Positions 39,059-46,198 of a DNA stretch of 64,000 nucleotides are shown one piece after another. Numbering within the stretch: the first letter of the stretch is position 1; the number at the start of each line of letters is the position of its first letter. The DNA lies in contig JADJQR010000001.1 of NCBI GenBank assembly GCA_016712675.1, positions 2,480,001 to 2,544,000 of the forward strand. The letters are read 5' to 3'. The notes under the pieces were generated by a model that saw only the letters and a list, made by a program, of their open reading frames with translations, was not told the DNA's origin and did no database searches. Source of the DNA: a bacterium. Lineage in GTDB: Bacteria; Krumholzibacteriota; Krumholzibacteriia; LZORAL124-64-63. The translations under genes and the position numbers were made by a program.

Positions 39059-40240
39059 CTACTCCTCCAGCACCTCCAGCGAGGGCACCCACCACGAGCC
39101 GTCACGCCAGCAGGCCAGCTGCCGGCGCCCGAACACGTTGTCGTTCGGGATTCCGGCGCCCGTGAAGTCGCCGAAAGCCAGGACGGCCATCTCCCGCCCG
39201 CGGATCGAGACGTCGCCCTGCGCGTACATCATGGGTTGCCCGGTCGGCATGCGCGGCATCGGCGTGAGTTCCGCGCCATCCAGCAGCAGCAGGGAAACAC
39301 TGCGAGCCCATGGTTGCAGCGGCCTGAGCACGAGCCTGCCGTCCCAGACTCCCGCCGGGATCACGAGCGGGAGCGCGGAGCGGTACCTTCCGGCTGCTGC
39401 TTCCGGTTCGGCCAACGTGCCGTCCGCATCCAGGATGAAGAGCCCTGCCGAGGGCGCTCCGTCGAGCGCGGTGAAGGTTCCGCCCACGACCAGTCGATCG
39501 TTCCAAACGACAGCCTTGACCATTAGGCCCCTGCCCGAGCGGAACTCCGGCCCCAGCGGCGACCAGTGTCCGTGTCGCCACAGCCACAGGCACCGGACAT
39601 TGTCCGTGGCGCGATCCCAGGGGTCGCCGACGGCGACCAGTGTGCCCTGCCATGGCAGGACCTCGACGATGGTCCGCGGGAGGGGCAAGCCGCCGCCGAA
39701 CGGGAGCCATTCCCCGTCGTTCAGCGACAGGACATGCAGCGCCGTCGTCTCGTTCACCGGGAATTCGCCGCCGATGACGAGGCGGCCCTCGTGCTCCACC
39801 ACGCTGTGGATGGTGCCGGTCACCAGCGGGAGCATCTCCCAGTCGCGGCCATCCCACAGCAGCAGGCGGCTGACACGGCGCCGGTCACGCTTCCCTTCGG
39901 CCACAACCGCCACGCGCGCGCCGACCGCGCCGCACACCCGGATGCCGTCGGGATCCGGCACGTTCAGGTAGGGCGGCGGCCAGGTCAGCTCGCGCACGGC
40001 CTGGCCGAGGACCTCGGCGAGCCAGGGCGCGGACCTTCTTCCGCTCCGCTGCGTGTTGTCCCGGAGCATCCTGTGCCCCGCCACGAGGACGCCGCCCTCC
40101 CAGCAGCAGACCGAACTGCCGTAGACGTGCGAGGCGCGCGGGGCGGGTGCGACCAGCGGGGGAATCGCGATGAATTGGGCCGTGGCGGCGGACGCCGCCA
40201 GCGCGATCAGCAGATGCGGGACGAGGGCACAAGCGCGCAT
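39059..40240 (-). CDS. Secreted beta-propeller-like protein of unknown function
   Basis: A 393-residue protein with signal peptide MRACALVPHLLIALAASAATA, cut before QFIAIPP. The body has repeated blade-like units, for example VVEHEGRLVIGGEF, VLPWQGTLVAVGDPW, VVWNDRLVVGGTFTALDG and WDGRLVLRP. Each is followed by a Trp/Gly strand (DWEMLPLVTG, EWLPFGGGL, HWSPLGPEF). Repeats of the type GGxFTxxxG are common in surface or secreted propellers. No catalytic motif is seen. ATG 40240 has GGAG seven bases upstream and gives a clean signal peptide; the longer frame from 40339 does not. Confidence 0.7.
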   Translation of the reverse strand: MRACALVPHLLIALAASAATAQFIAIPPLVAPAPRASHVYGSSVCCWEGGVLVAGHRMLRDNTQRSGRRSAPWLAEVLGQAVRELTWPPPYLNVPDPDGIRVCGAVGARVAVVAEGKRDRRRVSRLLLWDGRDWEMLPLVTGTIHSVVEHEGRLVIGGEFPVNETTALHVLSLNDGEWLPFGGGLPLPRTIVEVLPWQGTLVAVGDPWDRATDNVRCLWLWRHGHWSPLGPEFRSGRGLMVKAVVWNDRLVVGGTFTALDGAPSAGLFILDADGTLAEPEAAAGRYRSALPLVIPAGVWDGRLVLRPLQPWARSVSLLLLDGAELTPMPRMPTGQPMMYAQGDVSIRGREMAVLAFGDFTGAGIPNDNVFGRRQLACWRDGSWWVPSLEVLEE

Positions 40241-40345
40241 GACGGCTCCGGGGAGGGGGCGCCTGAGCCTAGGGACGCGCTGCGGTGGGGTCAAGGGCGG
40301 GAGTTGCGTCGGCGCAACGCGCAACGCGGCCGCGCGCATCCAGTC

Positions 40346-40978
40346 TCAGAACAACCGCCCCTGCCCCCGCGATGCGAGCGGCTCGTACGTGAGCCGGTGC
40401 AGCGGGCAGGGCCCCAGCCTCTCGAGCGCCTGGCGATGCTCCGCGGCGCCATACCCTTTGTGCGCGGCGAATCCGTAGCCGGGGAAGTGGTGCTCCCACG
40501 CCGTCATGACGCGGTCGCGCAGCACCTTGGCCAGGATCGAGGCGGCCGCGATGGCGGCGCTGGTGCCGTCGCCGCGGACGATCGCTTCGGCGGGCATGGG
40601 CACGGCGGGGACCTGGTTGCCGTCGACCAGCAGCAGGTCGGGCGTGACATGAAGGCGCGCCACCGCGCGGGACATGGCCCGCAGGGTAGCGCGCAGGATG
40701 TTGCCATGGTCGATCTCCGCAGCGCTAACCGCACAGGCAGCCCAGGCCAGCGCCCCGGTGCGGATCTCCGCATACAGGGCCTCGCGCCGGGCCGGCGACA
40801 ACTTCTTGCTGTCGTCCAGTCCCGGGGGACACCAGCCGGCCGGCAGCACGACAGCGGCCGCGACGACCGGGCCGGCCCAGCAGCCGCGCCCGGCTTCGTC
40901 GACGCCGCCCAGCACGAGTTGGCCGTCCCGCGAGCGCTCGCGGTCGAAACCGGCCAGCGCGGCGGGATCGGCCCCCAT
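40346..40978 (-). CDS. rnhB: Ribonuclease HII
   Basis: A 210-residue enzyme removing ribonucleotides from RNA-DNA hybrids. GVDEAGRGCWAGPVVAAAV holds the catalytic Asp-Glu pair and DLLLVDGN the next Asp. GDGTSAAIAAASILAKVLRD and GYGFAAHKGYG(A) complete the type 2 signature. It starts seven bases after the rplS stop and is the last gene of the rpsP-khpA-rimM-trmD-rplS-rnhB series, an order known from many bacteria. Confidence 0.94.
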   Translation of the reverse strand: MGADPAALAGFDRERSRDGQLVLGGVDEAGRGCWAGPVVAAAVVLPAGWCPPGLDDSKKLSPARREALYAEIRTGALAWAACAVSAAEIDHGNILRATLRAMSRAVARLHVTPDLLLVDGNQVPAVPMPAEAIVRGDGTSAAIAAASILAKVLRDRVMTAWEHHFPGYGFAAHKGYGAAEHRQALERLGPCPLHRLTYEPLASRGQGRLF

Positions 40979-40985
40979 GCGGGCG

Positions 40986-41330
40986 CTACCGACGCGCTTC
41001 GCGGATCCGCGCGCTGCGGCCGGTGCGGCCGCGCAGGTAGAACAGCTTGGCGCGGCGGATGCGGCCCTTCTTCTTGATCGAGATCGACTCGACGTTCGGC
41101 GACTCGATCGGGAAGATGCGCTCGACGGCGACGCCGCCGGACATCTTGCGGACCATCACCGTCGCCTCGCGACCGGCGCCCGAGCGCGCGATCACGACCC
41201 CGATGAAATTCTGGGTGCGCGTCTTGTTGCCTTCGACGATCCGCACGCCCACGTTCACGGTGTCGCCGATCTCGAAGTCCGGCAGGTCCGTGCGCAGGTT
41301 CTCCGCGCGCATCTTGTCCACGATGTTCAT
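40986..41330 (-). CDS. rplS: 50S ribosomal protein L19
   Basis: A 114-residue protein at the 30S-50S interface. FEIGDTVNVGVRIVEGNKTR, QNFIGVVIARSG and FPIESPNVESISIKKKG are the family pattern, and the basic C terminus RIRRAKLFYLRGRTGRSARI is complete. AGGAGG lies seven bases before ATG 41330. The start overlaps the trmD stop by four bases, as is usual for this pair. Confidence 0.96.
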   Translation of the reverse strand: MNIVDKMRAENLRTDLPDFEIGDTVNVGVRIVEGNKTRTQNFIGVVIARSGAGREATVMVRKMSGGVAVERIFPIESPNVESISIKKKGRIRRAKLFYLRGRTGRSARIREARR

Positions 41331-42172
41331 CTCGTCCTCCTGTTGCGGTCATGCCGCGGCACGCGGCCGCCGCCTTCCGCGGGTCCCTCGCGGGAGCCCG
41401 CGTTCTCTATGGCCGGTGCGAGGTCCGGCCGTCTTTCCTGCGTGCGCTCGACAGCCTGCTGCCGGCGCCATGTCTCGATGTTGGCGTGGTGGCCCGACAT
41501 CAGCACCTCCGGCACCCCGAGGCCCCGGTAGACCGGCGGCTTCGTGTACCAGGCGCAGTCGAGGCCGCCCTCGCGGTCGGCGGTGAAGCTGTCGTTCGCC
41601 GCCGAATCCTCGTCGTGCAGCACGCCCGGCAGGCGCCGGACGATCGCGTCGACCACCACCAGCGCCGGCAGCTCGCCCCCCGACAGGACGTAGTCGCCGA
41701 TGCTCACTTCCCTCGTCACGACCAGTTCCCTGGCCCGTTCGTCGATGCCCTTGTACCGGCCGCAGACGAGGATCAGCTCGCCCTTCGCCTGGAGGTCCGC
41801 CAGCAGGTCGAGCGTCAGTTCCTCACTGAACTTCTCGCCCTGCGGCGTCGTGAGGATGACGGTCGCGTCCTCGCGCTCCCGCACCTTCTCGACCGCCTCG
41901 ACCACCGGCGGCGCCATCATGATCATGCCGGCCCCGCCTCCGTAGGCGGTGTCGTCGACCGTGCGGTGCTTGTCCACCGCGAAGTCGCGGATGTCCGTGA
42001 CCTCGTAGCGGACCTGCCCCTGGCGCTCGGCCCGGCCCGGGATGCTGGTGGCCAGCACCGCGCGGACCATCTCCGGGAACAGCGTCAGCACGCGGATGAC
42101 CGGCGGCTGCCCCGTCCCCGGCGACGCGTTGCCCGCGGGCGCCGCGTCGTCGTTATCAGTCACGCTGGACAT
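41327..42172 (-). CDS. trmD: tRNA (guanine37-N1)-methyltransferase
   Basis: A 281-residue SPOUT methyltransferase that makes m1G37 and so prevents frameshifting. VLTLFPEMVRAVLATSIPGRA starts the domain. DDTAYGGGAGMIM, LVCGRYKGIDERA and IGDYVLSGGELPALVVVDAI form the knotted SAM site. The C-terminal RNA-binding part has GLGVPEVLMSGHHANIETWR. A 20-residue acidic leader (SSVTDNDDAAPAGNA) and a 30-residue basic tail extend it past the usual 230-250 residues. It overlaps rimM by 17 bases and rplS by 4. Confidence 0.95.
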   Translation of the reverse strand: MSSVTDNDDAAPAGNASPGTGQPPVIRVLTLFPEMVRAVLATSIPGRAERQGQVRYEVTDIRDFAVDKHRTVDDTAYGGGAGMIMMAPPVVEAVEKVREREDATVILTTPQGEKFSEELTLDLLADLQAKGELILVCGRYKGIDERARELVVTREVSIGDYVLSGGELPALVVVDAIVRRLPGVLHDEDSAANDSFTADREGGLDCAWYTKPPVYRGLGVPEVLMSGHHANIETWRRQQAVERTQERRPDLAPAIENAGSREGPAEGGGRVPRHDRNRRTR

Positions 42173-42683
42173 CGAGCAGCCCTTCCGGCGGATCGATCAC
42201 CAGCTGTCCGGTCAGTTCGTCCTCGGGCCGCAGGATGGGCGGCAACGCCGGGATCAGGATCTCCCTGGCCCCGTCCGGGATGACCAGCAGGTACTGCGCG
42301 CCGGCGCGCCGCACCTCGTCGACCAGGCCTACCACCTGGCCGTCGCCGGTCACCACTTCGCGTCCCACCCACCGGAACGGCAGCCCGCCGCGCGGCTTCG
42401 GGAACGCCGGGTCACCGTAGCTGGTGGCCAGGAAGCCGAGCTCGCGCCCGACCTGCGTGTCGGCGCCGTCACGGCCGCCCACACCCTTGACTGCCAGCCC
42501 CCAGCAGCCGCCGCTCATCACGCGGTGCCGGGTCACCTCGGCCGGGCGGCCGTCGTCCCAGACCAGGAACGGGCTACCCAGCAGCGGCTCGAAGAAGTCG
42601 AGCAGCGGATAGAGCTTCAGCTCGCCCCGCAGCCCCACCGCGCGCACGATCTCGCCGATGGCGATGAATCCAGGCGCGCTCAT
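42156..42683 (-). CDS. rimM: 16S rRNA processing protein RimM
   Basis: A 175-residue 30S assembly factor that binds S19. The N-terminal beta barrel starts IAIGEIVRAVGLRGELKLYP. The C-terminal PRC-barrel has VVTGDGQVVGLVDEV, GAQYLLVIPDG and EILIPALPPIL. ATG 42683 lies just after GAGGGACCG and gives the normal family N terminus. The frame continues upstream to 42734, but that part overlaps khpA and is not conserved. Confidence 0.92.
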   Translation of the reverse strand: MSAPGFIAIGEIVRAVGLRGELKLYPLLDFFEPLLGSPFLVWDDGRPAEVTRHRVMSGGCWGLAVKGVGGRDGADTQVGRELGFLATSYGDPAFPKPRGGLPFRWVGREVVTGDGQVVGLVDEVRRAGAQYLLVIPDGAREILIPALPPILRPEDELTGQLVIDPPEGLLDVQRD

Positions 42684-42690
42684 CGGTCCC

Positions 42691-43026
42691 TCACTCGACG
42701 ATGTCCAGCCCGATCCGCTGATCGGTGCGGGCACTGACCGCAGTCAGCAGGACGCGCAGGGCGCGGGCGGTCTGCCCGCCCTTGCCGATGACGCGGCCCA
42801 GGTCCTCTGGATTCACCTTGACCTGGTACACGTCACGATCCTGCCGGTGCAGGATGTCCACCGTCACGTCCGCCGGATGGCTGACCAGGTTGACCACCAC
42901 GTAGGAGATGAGCTCGAGCACGCGCTCCTGACCGATGGTCAACTCATCGCCCTGGGGCAGGTCAGCCGGATCGACGGCCGGGTTCACGGCCGCATCGGCG
43001 GCGAACTCGTCACGCGGGGCGCTCAA
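42691..43026 (-). CDS. khpA: KH-domain RNA-binding protein KhpA
   Basis: A 111-residue protein with a single type II KH domain whose GxxG loop reads GRVIGKGGQTARALR. In other bacteria KhpA pairs with KhpB/Jag and affects cell size and small-RNA biology. Most homologues are about 75-80 residues; here some 30 acidic residues precede VLELISYVVVNLV. The start seems to be TTG at 43026, overlapping the rpsP stop (TTGA), with GGAAGG six bases upstream. No ATG or GTG closer to the domain has a ribosome binding site, so the extension may be real. Confidence 0.85.
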   Translation of the reverse strand: MSAPRDEFAADAAVNPAVDPADLPQGDELTIGQERVLELISYVVVNLVSHPADVTVDILHRQDRDVYQVKVNPEDLGRVIGKGGQTARALRVLLTAVSARTDQRIGLDIVE

Positions 43027-43544
43027 CTCTCGCCTTCCGCAGGCTGCTCGGCGTCGCCGGCCTCGGCAGCGGCGGCAGCAGCGGCCTCAGCCTCGGCGGC
43101 GGCCTTCTCGGCGGCCTCGGCGTCAGCCTTCGCCTTCGCCTCGGCCTCTTCCTGCGCCTTCTTCTCGGCGGCGGCCTTGGCCATGCGCGCGGCCTTCTCC
43201 TGCTGGCGCTTGGCCTCGCCGGCCTCGGCGCCCTGCTTCCAGGTCGTCACGCGGGCCTCGATCTCGGCGGCATCCACGCCCTGCTTCACCAGCGAGAAGC
43301 GGTAGAGGACGCCTTCACCCTTGAGCAGGGCGCGCGCGGTGTCCGAAACGGTGGCGCCGCGGCCCAGCCAGGTGATGATCTCGTCGGTGTGCAGCTTCAC
43401 ATCGAACGGATCGGTGAAAGGATTGTAGTAGCCGAGATTGGCCAGGTAGGCGCCGTCGCGCCGCTTGCGGTGATCGACCGCGACCAGACGATAGAACGGC
43501 CTCTTCTTGCGCCCCATGCGCGTCAGACGGATGGTGGTGGACAC
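43023..43544 (-). CDS. rpsP: 30S ribosomal protein S16 with long Ala/Glu/Lys tail
   Basis: A 173-residue protein. The first 80 residues are ordinary S16 (TTIRLTRMGRKKRPFYRLVA, GAYLANLGYYNP, WLGRGATVSDTARALL). The remaining part, from about residue 100, is an extension rich in Ala, Glu and Lys (EKAARMAKAAAEKKAQEEAE and onward) that should form a long charged helix. S16 is normally 75-90 residues; some bacteria carry such tails. The start is GTG 43544 with GGGGAGG upstream; an earlier frame adds MRRNHRKGRLI. It heads the ribosomal series, 85 bases after ffh. Confidence 0.93.
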   Translation of the reverse strand: MSTTIRLTRMGRKKRPFYRLVAVDHRKRRDGAYLANLGYYNPFTDPFDVKLHTDEIITWLGRGATVSDTARALLKGEGVLYRFSLVKQGVDAAEIEARVTTWKQGAEAGEAKRQQEKAARMAKAAAEKKAQEEAEAKAKADAEAAEKAAAEAEAAAAAAAEAGDAEQPAEGES

Positions 43545-43629
43545 TATCAGCCTCCCCTTGCGGTGGTTTCGCCGCATGCACCATGCGCGCGGCGTACGTG
43601 GCCGGTCGCGTTGCCGCGAACCGGCCGGT

Positions 43630-44976
43630 TCAGGCCTTGAACACCTTCTTGCCGAAGGCTTCGAGGCCGCCAGCGGCGTTGATGTCGCGCATCATCCGCC
43701 GCATGTCCCGGTACTGCTTGAGCAGCTTGTTGACCTGCGACACCGAGGTGCCACTGCCGTTCGCGATGCGTTTGCGGCGCGAACCGTTGATGATGTCCGG
43801 CTGCCGGCGCTCCTTGACGGTCATCGAGTTGATGATCGCCTCGACCTGGTGGAACTGCTTGTCGTCCACCTTGGCCTTGTCCAGCATGTCGCCGTCGACG
43901 CCCGGCAGCATCTTGAGCACGCCCTTGAGCGGGCCCATCTTCTTCATCTGCCGGATCTGCGCCTGGAAGTCCTCCAGCGAGAACTCGCCCTGCGCGAACC
44001 GGCCGGCCAGCCGCTCGGCCGTCTCGGAGTCCATCTTGTCCTGGGCCTGCTCGATGAGCGTCAGCACGTCGCCCATGCCCAGGATGCGCCCGGCCATGCG
44101 GTCGGGGTGGAAGATCTCGAGGTCCTCGAGCTTCTCGCCGATACCGCACAGCTTGACCGGCTTGCCGGTCACTTCCAGCACGCTGAGCGCCGCGCCGCCG
44201 CGCGCGTCGCCGTCCAGCTTGGTCAGCACCACGCCGTCGAAGTTCAGCCGCGCGGCGAACGTGCTGGCGATGTTCACGGCCTCCTGGCCGGTCATCGCGT
44301 CCAGCACCAGCAGCTTCTCGTCGACCGGCACCATCTGCTCGATCGACTCCAGCTCGCCCATCAGGGCGTCGTCGATGTGCAGGCGGCCGGCGGTGTCGAT
44401 GATGACGACGTCGCAGCCGTTGTCCTTCGCCCGCCGCATGCCCAGCTTGGCGATCTGCGCGGCGTTCTTCTTCTCGCGGTCGCTGTGCACCAGCGCGCCG
44501 ACGCTCTCGCCCACCACGTGCAGCTGGTCGATGGCCGCCGGGCGGTAGATGTCGCAGGCGATCAGCAGCGGCTTGCGCCCGTCCTTGATCAGCCGCAGCG
44601 CCAGCTTGCCGCAGAACGTGGTCTTGCCCGAGCCCTGCAGGCCCATGACCATGACCACGGTGGTGCCCTTGTTCTTCGCCTTGGCCGCGTCCAGGTTCAG
44701 CTCGCGCGCCTGGCCGCCCAGGAGCCGGGTCAGCTCGTCGTTGACGATGCCGACCACCTGCTGCGCCGGCGTCAGGCTGCCCAGGACGTCCTGGCCGAGG
44801 GCCTTCTCGCGGATGTTGGCCACCAGGTTCTTGGCGACGTTGTAGTTGACGTCGGCCTCGAGCAGGGCCAGGCGCACCTCGCGGAGCGCATCCTTGATGT
44901 TGTCTTCGGTCAGGCGGTCGGCGCCTTGCAGCTTCTTGAGCGTGGCGTCGAGGCGTCTGGTCAGGTCCTGGAACAC
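43630..44976 (-). CDS. ffh: Signal recognition particle protein Ffh
   Basis: A 448-residue GTPase that, with SRP RNA, targets membrane proteins to FtsY. The N domain starts FQDLTRRLDATLKKLQG. The G domain has GLQGSGKTTFCGKLA (G1), DTAGRLH (G3) and TKLDGDARGGAALS (G4). The Met-rich M domain has IRQMKKMGPLKGVLKMLPG and the RNA-binding GSGTSVSQVNKLLKQYRDMR. The start is GTG 44976; the upstream part of the frame is a Pro/Arg-rich shadow. SRP RNA itself is not in this window. The gene lies directly before rpsP, a known neighbourhood. Confidence 0.95.
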   Translation of the reverse strand: MFQDLTRRLDATLKKLQGADRLTEDNIKDALREVRLALLEADVNYNVAKNLVANIREKALGQDVLGSLTPAQQVVGIVNDELTRLLGGQARELNLDAAKAKNKGTTVVMVMGLQGSGKTTFCGKLALRLIKDGRKPLLIACDIYRPAAIDQLHVVGESVGALVHSDREKKNAAQIAKLGMRRAKDNGCDVVIIDTAGRLHIDDALMGELESIEQMVPVDEKLLVLDAMTGQEAVNIASTFAARLNFDGVVLTKLDGDARGGAALSVLEVTGKPVKLCGIGEKLEDLEIFHPDRMAGRILGMGDVLTLIEQAQDKMDSETAERLAGRFAQGEFSLEDFQAQIRQMKKMGPLKGVLKMLPGVDGDMLDKAKVDDKQFHQVEAIINSMTVKERRQPDIINGSRRKRIANGSGTSVSQVNKLLKQYRDMRRMMRDINAAGGLEAFGKKVFKA

Positions 44977-45295
44977 GGTCGCTTTTCCCGTCTCGTCGGT
45001 CTTGGACGCACCCGCGCCCGGCCCCGGGGGCCGGTCACGGCAAAAGGGCGTGCCCGCCCGAGGGCCCCGCTCCTTCGAGCCGGCCCGCCGGGACGCTGCG
45101 CGCATCCTGCGTTATATCAACATGTTGCGGGCACGATCGCAGGAAGTTCCACGAATCGGCAACGCCCCGCCGGCCCCCAAAAAGGGGGCTGGCGGACCTG
45201 CTAATCTAGCAGTTGGGAGGGATTTGGGCAAGGAGAGGTGGCGGGCACGGGTCGGGCCATGAAACGGGCGAAGGCAGCACTCTTCGTTGCTCGGA
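44977..45295. other. Region upstream of ffh with two hairpins
   Basis: This 319-base gap has no gene. CGCCGGCCCCC (45168-45178) pairs with 45184-45194 (one G-T pair) around AAAAA, and CTGCTA pairs with TAGCAG at 45198-45212. They follow the rhuM remnant on the minus strand and may terminate it. TATAAC (45116-45111, minus) could be an ffh -10 element, but no matching -35 is seen. Confidence 0.4.
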
Positions 45296-46080
45296 TCAGC
45301 GGCCGCCGGATTCGTCTGCCGACCCGCTCCTCGGCTCCGGCCCTTCCTTGAACTGCTCCAACTCCGCGACCGCGCGATCGAAGTCGCTCGTCGCTTGACC
45401 CGCCTCCAGTTGTCGCCGCCCTGCCTCATGCTTGTCGAACTCGGCGTGGGCGTGTTGCTCGGCCAACTCGTGCGACACTGCTCCGGCATGCGCCAGGATG
45501 TTCCGTTCGTTGAATTGGAGGAACGCATCCAGTCGCTGCACCCATTCGGCCATGTGCATGGCCACACTGGTGGCGTAGATGTCCGTGATCTTCTGGTAGA
45601 AAAGGCGTTCGGAGGCGCGGATGTCGCGAACGCGCTCCAGAAGCTCATCGAAATAGTCCGCGCCAAGGGTCCGCCCTTCCTTGAGGCGCGCATCGTCGAG
45701 GGTGAAGCCCTTGACCAGCAATTCACCCAGCCTGGCCGTGGCCCAACGCCGGAAGGCGGTGCCCCGGGCAGAACGCACGCGGTACCCACGGCCAGGATGG
45801 CGTCCAGACTGTAGTGTTCGATGGTGCGGGTGACGTCGCGGGAGCCTTCGCGTTGAACTATCCGGAATTTCCGGATAGTTGCCGCTACATCCAGTTCTCC
45901 ATCTGCGTAAATGCCTGACAAGTGTTCATTTGCCGTCTTGACCGAAACCTGAAACAACTCCGCGATCAGGCGCTGTGTCAGCCAAACCGTCTCTCCGTCG
46001 ATTCGTACCTGCAGACGGGTGGCGCCGTCCTCGTAGATGACGAGTTGGCCGGTCGGCGGAGTCAGGGAGTCATCGGTCAT
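45296..46080 (-). pseudogene. RhuM-family virulence protein remnant (frameshift and internal deletion)
   Basis: Residues 1-95 in the first frame (GQLVIYEDGATRLQVRIDGE, WLTQRLIAELFQ, HYSLDAILAVG) are the N-terminal RhuM domain. At about 45783-45787 one base is missing. The expected GYRVRSARGTAFRRWATARL continues in the other frame, as RSARGTAFRRWATARLGELL and on to YFDELLERVRDIRASERLFYQ. A second defect follows. IYATSVA joins directly to MHMAEWVQRLDAFLQF, where, as I recall the family, intact members have about 70-80 residues between IYATS and the EW..KLD.FL segment. The end HAGAVSHELAEQHAH is family-like. RhuM genes are accessory and often lie on islands. A sequencing error could explain the frameshift but not the deletion. 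Confidence 0.75.
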
Positions 46081-46198
46081 CGTTCGCAGTCCACGGGCTG
46101 GCAGTAGACAGTAGCATGAGACCTACTCCAGGAAAGCGGCACCGGATGGCGGATTCGGCTATGCACGGCACGAAGGTCACGTCGCGCGTCTCGCGAGC

